NCBI GenBank assembly: GCA_030430075.1
Contig: JAUIGN010000002.1
Span: forward strand, 372,001-436,000
Length of the DNA: 64,000 bases
Origin: a bacterium
GTDB lineage: Bacteria; Planctomycetota; Planctomycetia; Pirellulales; Pirellulaceae
Reading direction: 5' to 3'
Numbering within the stretch: position 1 is the first letter of the stretch; each line of letters begins with the position of its first letter. This document shows, in pieces, positions 53,101 to 60,714 of the stretch. A program made the translations under genes and the position numbers. Under the pieces are notes generated by a model. That model had not been told where the DNA came from and made no database searches. It worked only from the letters and a program-made list of their open reading frames with translations.

Positions 53101-55081
53101 GTCCGGCAAACGCTTTGATCTCGGTCCCATCCGCGGCGTTCCAGAGTTTCAATGAGTGGTCGCCGGCGCCCGATAACGCCTGTTGGCCATTCGCACTGAA
53201 CGCGACCGCCGTCACGTCCGCCGCATGCCCGGTAAACTGCGTCTTTTCTGGAGCTGCCTTGTCGTTGAGATCCCAGATCCGCGCTGTCTTGTCGGCGGAA
53301 CCGGAAACCAGCGCGCTGCCATCCGCTCGAAACGCCAACGCACGGACCGGCCCTGCATGTCCGAGCAACCGGTGAGAGACGTTCATCGCGGGCAGGTCGA
53401 AAACGACGATTGCGGGGCGGCCTTCATGAGTACCTGCCGTCGCCAACCGCTTCCCGTCCGCGCTCACAGCAACCGCGTTGGACGGCTGTGCGACCACTTC
53501 CTCGGCCAGCTCCGGTGAATTCCCCGCGAGGTTCCAAACGGCGATGGCTCCCTGGTCGGTTCCTGCGGCAAGTTCTCCTCCGTCGCCCCGAAATGCCAAC
53601 GCAGTGATGGGTTGGCGCGTCCCCTGCATTACATCCACCTGTGTGCCAGTCGTATAGTCCCAGAGGCGAATCGCTCCGTCGCCGCCACCAGTCGCCAGCA
53701 ACGGGCGTGGCGGCGGATCGGTGTCGGCATTCGTATTGACCAGCGGGTGCAAGGCAAGGCAATGGACGGCGCCACCGGGAACCGTCCACTGATGCTTGAC
53801 GTTCCCGGCAGCGTCCAGAATTCGAATTTCGCCTTGGCCCCCAGCGACTGCCTGGACTTCCCCATCGGCGGAGACCGCCATGGCGGTGGGAGCCGCCGTG
53901 ACATTCGGCAACGGAACGGCAGTGTCCGGAGTCCGATAGATTCTGACCAGGTTTTCCGCGTCGCCGACGGCAACGCATTCCGTCAAGTCTGCGCTTTCCT
54001 GCAAGGCGAGTTCGACCAGTTCGATGGCGTTGATCGGTGCGGGCAAATCGAGCCGTCCGGTGGGGTTGCCGTTCGCCAGCGACCAGGTGCGGACCGTGCG
54101 ATCGAGCGACGAGGAATACAGTCGTTGCCCTTCCCGGTCAAACTTCAATCCGGTGACCGCTTCACGATGCCCGCTAAGCTGGTGGCTGCGTTTTCCGCTT
54201 GCCAGGTCCCAGACCTGCACTTCGTCGCCCGCGCCAATCGCGAGCGTCTTGCGATCCGGACTGACCGCGACGGCCTGCACCGCACCGTGGGACGAATTCG
54301 CCTTCAGCCGCATCACGTCGCTCGGCCGCCGCCAGAGCTTCACGGTGCGGAAGCCGCCGGAAGCCAGCATGTCGCCATCGCGATTGAATGCCAGTGCCTG
54401 GACGAGGTCAAGGTGCGCGACGCCCGGCCGCGGATCCCCGGTGCGAACCTGCAGCGACGGGTCGGTCAGCCGCGTCACAAGCTGACCGCTGGGAACGTGG
54501 TAAATGAAAATCTGGTTAGCCCGGCCGCATGCCGCGTACTGCCCATCCGGCGTGACGGCGACCGCGAATATCGGATTCACGCCGGCCGGCAGGGGACGCC
54601 ACCGGGTCGGTGACAACGACGCGGTGGCCGACTTGCCGATTGCCCCCTGGTCGATCCAAAGCTTGATCAAACCGAGTTCTCGCGGCGTCAGCGACTTGGC
54701 GGCGACATCGTTGTCCGCAGGAGGCATGACCGGCTCGTCTTGATGGGCCGCCAGTCGGAGGAGGAGGCTTTCTGCGCTCTTTTTGGCAACGATCGCGGGA
54801 CCGGAGTCTCCACCTTTGAGCATCTCCGCCGGCGTCTCGAGCACCAGTTCGCCCTGTCGTTCGCTGGTGCTGTGGCACGCCAGGCAGTTCTTCCGCAGGA
54901 TGGGAAGAACCTCTTGTTGGAAATCGACGGGCTGGGAACGGTCGATATTGCTGATCGCGATCGGGTCGGCCCAGACTCGTTGGCCGTTGGCGATCAACGC
55001 GGTCGCAGCCAGGAGCGTGATTCCGAGGTAGCGCGTCTGGTGTGGCGCGCCGTTGATCCACTTGGCAAGCATGCCGGTCAT
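50180..55081 (-). CDS. Giant exported WD40 protein with N-terminal planctomycete cytochrome-like domain and coiled coil
   Basis: 1633 residues, last gene of a four-gene operon. A signal segment (LGITLLAATALIANGQRVWA) precedes a planctomycete cytochrome c-like domain: VLPILRKNCLACHSTSERQG carries CxxCH, and MPPADNDVAAKSLTPREL resembles its axial-Met region. WD40 repeats follow for about 1000 residues (AVTPDGQYAACGRANQIFIY; ALAFRADGSALVSGSADKTA). An Ala/Lys/Glu-rich coiled coil of about 250 residues (DNA about 51130-51890; AAEKDVPVKEKAAKEKAEAL) interrupts them, and the C-terminal WD40 block ends near DEQVADK. The domain set suggests a periplasmic scaffold with a redox or sensor role. Its start is 20 bases after the upstream gene's stop. 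Confidence 0.88.
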   Translation of the reverse strand: MTGMLAKWINGAPHQTRYLGITLLAATALIANGQRVWADPIAISNIDRSQPVDFQQEVLPILRKNCLACHSTSERQGELVLETPAEMLKGGDSGPAIVAKKSAESLLLRLAAHQDEPVMPPADNDVAAKSLTPRELGLIKLWIDQGAIGKSATASLSPTRWRPLPAGVNPIFAVAVTPDGQYAACGRANQIFIYHVPSGQLVTRLTDPSLQVRTGDPRPGVAHLDLVQALAFNRDGDMLASGGFRTVKLWRRPSDVMRLKANSSHGAVQAVAVSPDRKTLAIGAGDEVQVWDLASGKRSHQLSGHREAVTGLKFDREGQRLYSSSLDRTVRTWSLANGNPTGRLDLPAPINAIELVELALQESADLTECVAVGDAENLVRIYRTPDTAVPLPNVTAAPTAMAVSADGEVQAVAGGQGEIRILDAAGNVKHQWTVPGGAVHCLALHPLVNTNADTDPPPRPLLATGGGDGAIRLWDYTTGTQVDVMQGTRQPITALAFRGDGGELAAGTDQGAIAVWNLAGNSPELAEEVVAQPSNAVAVSADGKRLATAGTHEGRPAIVVFDLPAMNVSHRLLGHAGPVRALAFRADGSALVSGSADKTARIWDLNDKAAPEKTQFTGHAADVTAVAFSANGQQALSGAGDHSLKLWNAADGTEIKAFAGHAGSVVGVAFRADGHPVSASSDKTIRIWNPADGKSVRTIADTHALTAMAMARDGGRVAVAGADHVIRLYQLNDGKKLASLEGQAGPVVELAFDPAGMRLVASSSAEFTVWDGSSASRLETVAVQDLAAAVWGPGEGQLLTVAGGRLARREVRFVRPLPGGAKNVTALAYHPNGQSVYASFADGTLRAFRTTDGQQAYAANHGAAIHDAALSPDGQFLVTAGEDKVLKIWTAANGRPAPTPVAPLPSPVTSVTFSGDGQRVLAGADGEVRAFTFASRKLEQSFAEQPGVISTVASFGSTGFASLSEAGTIHRRELQVVKLVPGHSQPVTSLAVMPTDRKQLFSASLDGTVRHWSLDTGRQIRQFSHGGPVESIAVRPDGMRLASVSNNHTARLWNVQNGQRIAELKGDLRAKTEVTRRTQDLTAATARRDAAKRSLDAAEKDVPVKEKAAKEKAEALAAAKKDAEAKQATLTKVTAEKVAAEKLAIDAAAAAQRATVAKSAADQAAAELDARLAQERTKAQRLATLVQQSPEDAQLVAAKEASDKQVAELTKQAAAAKAAQAAPAKALAEASKGVTDAAAKVTATQKPYNDAVAALRPALANQVTAEQLNTIAARELEVAKQLVPTSTASLAEAEAALKAAQAAVDEAKQAATATEQPLRAVAFSPDGTQLATGGDFPAVHCWDAETGAATKSFVGHQAAIGCLAFVSDQELVSGSADEAAVVWEVNPGWELAHVIGDVNDPSRLVNRVLSLDFNRAGTLLATGSGEPSRSGEVKVWSVADGSLVQNFVGAHDDTVHGVRFSPDGKVLATCGADKYIRTFDVASGQLLRRFEGHTHHVLGVAWQGGGQVLASAGADGVVKIWNAQDGDQTRTISGFKKQVTSLRFIGDTTDIATSAGDPLVRTVRSTNGGTIRNFGGVADFMHSVDVTPDGAVLVAGGHDSVLRIWNGTNGQVLKSLEPPTPEPAAQDEQVADK

Positions 55082-55101
55082 AGCACAATGACTCCGCGTG
55101 G

Positions 55102-58100
55102 CTACTTCTTGGGCTCGGCCTGCTCAATCTGCAACGGAAATGGCTGATCGAGGGTGAGCGTTTGGTTGTTGACGCGCATGGTTGCCCTGAGCGTGATCTC
55201 GTGCTCCCCGGGGGTCGCGCTGGTCGACAGCGTGATCGGCAGTTTTACCTCGGTCTGCCCCTTGGGGATATTCACGTTCCGTATCGACACTCCGCTAACG
55301 CCGCGCACGATGGCCGAAAAACTTACCTGATCCTGGTAGCCAACCAGGCGAGTGATCTTGATCGGCAGTTCGAGATTCTCGCCTTGCTTCACCCTGGTGT
55401 TGGCCGGCAGTTCAGCAAGCGTAATGGGGTACTCATGAATTCTGACCTTGATCGGTGTCGACGCGGTCCAGAAATTGATGTTCTTCGCCTTCGCCGCCCG
55501 CTCGGTGTCGGTGGCCCGCTTGTCGCTCACTTTCTTGCGGTCGGCGGCCGCTTTCGCGAAGGCGGCGGCTTCGGCGGCCGCCTGTTCGGCTGCCTCTTGC
55601 AGCTTCATCGCGTCCGCAGCTCGACTTTGGGCTGCGGCCAGCATCTTGCCGGCCTTCTGGAGGGCGTCGGTCGCTGCTTGTTTCTTGGTCGTCGCGGTGG
55701 CGAGCGCCTTTTCGGCGGCAGCGAGGTTGGCCTTGAGCCCGCCGTCCTCGGGCTTCTTCATGGCGGCCGCCTTGGCCTGCTCGGCGGCGGCGGTCGCCTT
55801 CTTGAGGGCGGCGTCCGCGTCCGCTTCCGCCTGCTTCGCGTTGGCGTTTGCTTGCTCCGCCGCCTTCAACTGGTTCGCTTCGTCCGACGCCTTCTTGTCC
55901 GCCTGCTGTTTGGCGGCTGCCGCCTCCTTGTTCGCCTTGTCGGCGTCCGCAACGATCTTGTCGATTTCTTCCTTCCGCTGTTTGGCTTCTTCTGCCGCTG
56001 CCGGGTTTCGCTCGTACGAGTAACCGGTCACGTAGACGCCGGCGTGCAGGGAGTACAGACCAGCGGGCGTATTGTTACGGAGGGTCAACTGAAACTCGCC
56101 CTTCGTCGTGTTTGGGGCAATCGTGAACGTGGTGGGGTTGATATTGGCAGGCAAATTGGCGACCGCGCATTGAACTTGACCTTTGTATCCATCGCGTCGC
56201 GCCGCGGTGTAGGGGATCTTGAGAATTCCGGCCCGGGTGGTCTCCCAAACCTTGTCCGACGCCAACTCGACCGAAACGGGGACCTGGCTGTCGATCACCG
56301 AGAGCATCAATCGGCGGCTCACTCGCGCCGGCAGGCTGTTTTGCGGACGTTGGTTGGGCTGCAACATCCGCATGGACGTATTGGCCGTTCCGGCCCGAGC
56401 GACTCGCGTCACATCGCGACCGTCGATTGTGGCGGTTCCCGCGACCTTCAGTTCCGCGATGGTCGGTGCAACGTCGGCCGTCGATGTCAACACCAGCGAC
56501 GCCACCGTCATCGAAGGTCCCAGTACGACCGGCTCGCTCGTCACCCCTTTCGGCAAACCGCTGACAGAAACGGTGATCGGTTCGCTCAACCCGTCACGGC
56601 GTTCGGCCAGGACATCGACCGTTGTGCGGTCACCGCGGCGCAACACGAGCGCGCCCCACGGATCCTGCGGAACGGCCACCAGACGAAAGTCGGGCTGAGG
56701 GCTGCGAATCGCCAGTCGATAGATGAGCCGGGGATCGCTCCGCAGTGAACTGTACCCGTCACGCACGGAGAGGCGATACGTTGCCTCCGCCGGAGCGACA
56801 AATTGGTGGGACGCGTCCGCTGTCCGCGTGTCGAACTGGGCTCGATCTCGGCTGCCGATGTCATCGGCCGTCGCGATGACCTTGATCCGCTCTTCCCCCT
56901 CCTCGGTGGTCGTCACCTGATGGATCACCAGTTGCGTGTCCGTGGGAAGCCCTAGCCGCTGGGACATCACTTCGATGGTATATTCGTCGCCCTGGTTGGC
57001 TTTGAAGGCATACCAATCATCGTCCCTGGCTGGGTAGAAGCGGCCGGCCACTTCGCAGGGGAGTTGCAGCACCTGTGCCTGCTGCGGCGTGTCGTTTTCC
57101 TCTGCTTCCAGAACAACGGGCGCCGTGGCGATCCCAATCCGCACCGCATTCGACACGGCCAGTTGATTGGACGTCCGATATTCCACGGCATCCAGGAACG
57201 TTTGTTCCGGTTCAACACGTCCCTGGGCCGATTGAACCTTCGCCGGATCGCTCGGCAACGGCACGTTGACGCGAAGCTGTTCGAGCCGGCGGCCGGCCAC
57301 GAAGAACTCTGCAGGCTTGCCGCCGGGCAAGTTTCGACCGAATAGCGTCAATGGGCCGTTCGTCCCGGCGGCCCCAGCCGGAGGAAAGACGAAATCGATA
57401 TGGGGCAGGACGCCGACGGCGAGCCGGTAGACGTAGCTCGCGTTGCCACGAAAATAGGCGTCGGTCACCTTCACAAAGTAGTCGCCGGTGGCCGGCGTTT
57501 GGAAATCGAGCATGGCCTCGCGGGCGTCCGCGTCGCGGCTACTCATCAATTCCCGACCCTTGGCATCGTAGATGCTGAGCACCGGTTCGAGGAGTGAATC
57601 AATCCGCCGTGTTCGGCAATCGAAGAGGATTCGCTGGCCCGCTTGCGCGGCAACGCGAAACAGGTCAACGTCCGACGTCCCGTTAATCTGCCCGTTCACG
57701 ACCTGGGGCTGGGCTACGACGACCGCTTGCTCAAAATCGTTGTTGGGTTCCACTTCGTTGATCTCCGCAAGTCTCGACAGCTCGAAGACCCGCGGATTGG
57801 AAAGCCCGTATTTCCCTCGCACCCGTACGTCGACCGGCCCTTCCGGCCCGTTGTCCGCCACCGTGACCAGGAACACATTGGGGATCGGGTGGGCTTTGTC
57901 GAACGGTGTGGCCTCTGCCATCTTGGCCTGGGCGGTGACCGCCGGATGCGAAAACAACAGCTCCGCCGCACCGTCGAGGTCGACGCCGGTCAGCGTGACT
58001 TCGACCGTGTCTCCAATGCGAGCACCTGCCGGGAAGAGACTGTCCAGCCGAGTTGCCGGGAGCTGTCCCGAGGCCGCCCGGCCGGAGCAAAGCAGACAAA

Positions 58101-58128
58101 CAAGGGCGATGGCTGCGATCGGTCGCAT
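55102..58128 (-). CDS. Exported protein with pre-peptidase-C-like domains and Ala/Lys-rich coiled coil
   Basis: 1008 residues with a signal peptide (PIAAIALVCLLCSGRAAS). Several beta-sandwich segments resemble PPC (pre-peptidase C-terminal) domains, for example NEVEPNNDFEQAVVVAQPQ with DLFRVAAQAGQRILFDCR, and ENDTPQQAQVLQLPCEVAG with DDDWYAFKANQGDEYTIEV. Ig-like segments follow, then a coiled coil of about 170 residues (DNA about 55490-56010; DKANKEAAAAKQQADKKASD), and a final C2/Ig-like strand region ending LQIEQAEPKK. No protease domain. The gene is 18 bases downstream of the DUF1549/DUF1553 gene and 20 upstream of the large WD40 gene. Confidence 0.85.
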   Translation of the reverse strand: MRPIAAIALVCLLCSGRAASGQLPATRLDSLFPAGARIGDTVEVTLTGVDLDGAAELLFSHPAVTAQAKMAEATPFDKAHPIPNVFLVTVADNGPEGPVDVRVRGKYGLSNPRVFELSRLAEINEVEPNNDFEQAVVVAQPQVVNGQINGTSDVDLFRVAAQAGQRILFDCRTRRIDSLLEPVLSIYDAKGRELMSSRDADAREAMLDFQTPATGDYFVKVTDAYFRGNASYVYRLAVGVLPHIDFVFPPAGAAGTNGPLTLFGRNLPGGKPAEFFVAGRRLEQLRVNVPLPSDPAKVQSAQGRVEPEQTFLDAVEYRTSNQLAVSNAVRIGIATAPVVLEAEENDTPQQAQVLQLPCEVAGRFYPARDDDWYAFKANQGDEYTIEVMSQRLGLPTDTQLVIHQVTTTEEGEERIKVIATADDIGSRDRAQFDTRTADASHQFVAPAEATYRLSVRDGYSSLRSDPRLIYRLAIRSPQPDFRLVAVPQDPWGALVLRRGDRTTVDVLAERRDGLSEPITVSVSGLPKGVTSEPVVLGPSMTVASLVLTSTADVAPTIAELKVAGTATIDGRDVTRVARAGTANTSMRMLQPNQRPQNSLPARVSRRLMLSVIDSQVPVSVELASDKVWETTRAGILKIPYTAARRDGYKGQVQCAVANLPANINPTTFTIAPNTTKGEFQLTLRNNTPAGLYSLHAGVYVTGYSYERNPAAAEEAKQRKEEIDKIVADADKANKEAAAAKQQADKKASDEANQLKAAEQANANAKQAEADADAALKKATAAAEQAKAAAMKKPEDGGLKANLAAAEKALATATTKKQAATDALQKAGKMLAAAQSRAADAMKLQEAAEQAAAEAAAFAKAAADRKKVSDKRATDTERAAKAKNINFWTASTPIKVRIHEYPITLAELPANTRVKQGENLELPIKITRLVGYQDQVSFSAIVRGVSGVSIRNVNIPKGQTEVKLPITLSTSATPGEHEITLRATMRVNNQTLTLDQPFPLQIEQAEPKK

Positions 58129-58146
58129 GGGGCATGCTCCTGGAGG

Positions 58147-60645
58147 TTAGCGCACAAACAAGAACTCTTTTGTGTTGAAAATCGCCCACAGCAAATCTTC
58201 ATAGGCTTGCTGCTTGTTGTCATTTTCCGTGATGTGCGACAGCACAAACTTCATTTCGTCCTCGCGCGGCGGGCGTGAATAGGCCCAGTAATAGATCTCC
58301 GTCACCTTCTCTTGGTCCGTCATTTCCTGATCCCGCGCCAAGGCACGGGCACGGCCGTTGCCGTTGGTCAAGCGGCTCTGAATGTCGGTCGAATTCAGCA
58401 AGTGCAGGGACTGGGCGAGGTTGGCTTCGGCACTCCGTTCACATTCGCAGGCACTGGCCGCTTCGGGCTTGCCGAAGACCTGCAGAAAATAGTCGTTGAA
58501 CCCATTGTCCGGCAGTTGCGTGGCACGGGTTCCTGTCGGCACACCCGAAAATCGGGCATCGACTCCGGCAACTTGATTGATCGCGTCGTACAAGGGCTCC
58601 GCATTCAGGCGCCGCGGATAAAAGCTGGAGTAGTTCTGCGTGTCACGTGCGTTATGCTCATTCGGCACCGAGCTCAATTGGTACGTGCTGGAACGACAAA
58701 TCTGGCGGATCAATTCCTTGAGGTCGAACTGCTGCTTCACGAAATGCTCGGCCAGGGCGTCCAGCAACTCCGGACTCGACGGCGGATTCGTGACCCGCAT
58801 GTCATCTTCCGGGTTGACGATGCCACGGCCGAAGAAGTGCTTCCAGTAGCGGTTTGCCAGGGCCCGGGCAAAGTAAGGATTGTCCGGAGCGCTCATCCAG
58901 TCTACCAGGTGGTGCCGCGGATCCTCATAAGCGGGAATCTCCAGCGGTTCGCCTCCCAGGCCGCGTGGCTTCAGTGTTTCGCCAGTGCGAGGATTCCGCG
59001 ACGTCGCCACGCCATCCCGGTGATAAACCGTATCACGCACGTTGTTGAGGGCAAACTTGCTCTGCTTGAGTCCAACCTGTTTGAAGAACGCTTCAAAGCT
59101 GTAATAGTCGTCCTGGCTCCATTTCTCGAACGGATGATGGTGGCAGCGGGCGCACTGAATCCGCATTCCCAGGAACAACTGGGCCGTGTCTTCCATTTGG
59201 GTCGTCGAACTCGATACGACCTTGTACCATGCCGCGGGTGGATGCGACTGAGGATTCCCCGAAGCCGCCAGCACGTTCCGCACAAAATCGTCGTACGGCA
59301 TGTTCTCCAGCAGCGCCTGGCGGATCCAGTGGTGGAAGCTGAACGTGTAGGGAATGTCGTTGTTGTTGGTGCGGCGGTTGCGAAGGACATTGGCCCATTT
59401 GTTGGCGAAATAGTCGGCGTAGTCCGGGCTCGCCAAGAGGTCGTCGATCAGCGTTTCGCGTTTGTTCTTGGCCTGGTTGGCGTTGAAGGCGCGTGCCTCC
59501 GCCGCCGTCGGCAAGCGACCGGCAATATCGGACGTCACGCGGCGAATGAAGGTCGCATCGTCGCACAATTCCGACGGCGGTATTCCCAGCTTGCGCAGCT
59601 TGGCGAATACATGCCGATCAATAAAATTCTTTTCCGCGGGAAACCGGTCGACATCGACGCCTAAGGGAATGTTGGCGCGAAACACGGCGACCTGGCTCTG
59701 AAACCGAACCATCACGGCGACGTCACCCGGGATATCCGACGTCGTCACCAGACCGGTCGTGGTGGCCGCCGCCATCTCCGTTTCGTTCGGCTCGTACGTG
59801 GCAACCCGGGTCACGTCCTGGGACGTGCCGTCGCTATAGTGGGCGACAACGGCCAATTGCTGCCGCGAGTTGGGATTCATTGCTTGCGACTTGGGGAAGA
59901 CTTCAATCCGCTCGATCGTCGGATCGTCTTCTTCGCCGAACGGCGTCCCCTGTTCGATCCAGTTGGCGATCAACTGCCATTCGTAACTCCCCGGGGACAA
60001 TCGATGGCCGCCGCCGTGCGGCAACCGGTTCGCCGGCTTGGTCAAGAGGAGGCTGTATTCAGGATCCGCGTGAAAGATTCGCCGCCCCCGATCCTCTTTC
60101 ACCAGGTACTCGTAGTCATCCTGCGGATAAAATCCCAACAGGGAAAGCTTGAATCCGTTCTGTCCGTCGGCCTTGCCGTGGCAGCCTCCGGCGTTGCAGC
60201 CGAGCTTCGTGAAAATCGGCACGATCTCGTTGCTGAAATTGACCGGCAACTGCTCCGCAAATCGCTCAACCGTCAACTCCAACCGGGTTTCCTTGCCGCC
60301 CGCCTCACGAGCGGTGATGGTCGCGACGCCATCGGCCAACGGTTCCACAAGTCCTGTCGAGTCGACGCGCAGAATCTCCGGATGGTCGACACGATAGGTA
60401 ACGCGGCGCGTCAGGTCGCGAGTCTGGCCGCTGGAATAGCTTCCCTGCACGACGACTTGCCGCCGAGCGTTCTTGCCGCGCAGAATCGGTTCGCCCGTCG
60501 GCTCGAACCGGATGTCACCAAGCGTCCCCGGTTCCCCCAGCCCGGGGAACGCCGGCTGCGCGGCGAACAGCGTTCCGCTGGCCAGCGGGACCACGGCCAG
60601 CATCCAGAGAGACGTGCTGAGAACGACGCGTGTGAAGGTCTTCAT
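58147..60645 (-). CDS. DUF1549/DUF1553 planctomycete cytochrome-like protein with Ig-like domain
   Basis: 832 residues from the ATG at 60645 (AGGAGG upstream; a start at 60711 is possible). After a signal peptide (STSLWMLAVVPLASGTLFAA) comes a Big-2-like Ig domain (RRVTYRVDHPEILRVDSTGL). A cytochrome-type CNAGGCHGKADGQNGF motif follows, then DUF1549 (FIDRHVFAKLRKLGIPPSEL; LPTAAEARAFNANQAKNKR). The linked motif MRIQCARCHHHPFEKWSQDD is next, then DUF1553 (FGRGIVNPEDDMRVTNPPS; QICRSSTYQLSSVPNEHNA). These families are abundant and poorly understood in planctomycetes; two CxxCH-like sites point to heme or metal binding in the periplasm. Confidence 0.9.
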   Translation of the reverse strand: MKTFTRVVLSTSLWMLAVVPLASGTLFAAQPAFPGLGEPGTLGDIRFEPTGEPILRGKNARRQVVVQGSYSSGQTRDLTRRVTYRVDHPEILRVDSTGLVEPLADGVATITAREAGGKETRLELTVERFAEQLPVNFSNEIVPIFTKLGCNAGGCHGKADGQNGFKLSLLGFYPQDDYEYLVKEDRGRRIFHADPEYSLLLTKPANRLPHGGGHRLSPGSYEWQLIANWIEQGTPFGEEDDPTIERIEVFPKSQAMNPNSRQQLAVVAHYSDGTSQDVTRVATYEPNETEMAAATTTGLVTTSDIPGDVAVMVRFQSQVAVFRANIPLGVDVDRFPAEKNFIDRHVFAKLRKLGIPPSELCDDATFIRRVTSDIAGRLPTAAEARAFNANQAKNKRETLIDDLLASPDYADYFANKWANVLRNRRTNNNDIPYTFSFHHWIRQALLENMPYDDFVRNVLAASGNPQSHPPAAWYKVVSSSTTQMEDTAQLFLGMRIQCARCHHHPFEKWSQDDYYSFEAFFKQVGLKQSKFALNNVRDTVYHRDGVATSRNPRTGETLKPRGLGGEPLEIPAYEDPRHHLVDWMSAPDNPYFARALANRYWKHFFGRGIVNPEDDMRVTNPPSSPELLDALAEHFVKQQFDLKELIRQICRSSTYQLSSVPNEHNARDTQNYSSFYPRRLNAEPLYDAINQVAGVDARFSGVPTGTRATQLPDNGFNDYFLQVFGKPEAASACECERSAEANLAQSLHLLNSTDIQSRLTNGNGRARALARDQEMTDQEKVTEIYYWAYSRPPREDEMKFVLSHITENDNKQQAYEDLLWAIFNTKEFLFVR

Positions 60646-60714
60646 CGTGGTGAGCTCCTCCTGGAGCGATGGGCTTTCCAAACGTGCTGAATTATCCGTT
60701 TTCAAGTTCACTGC

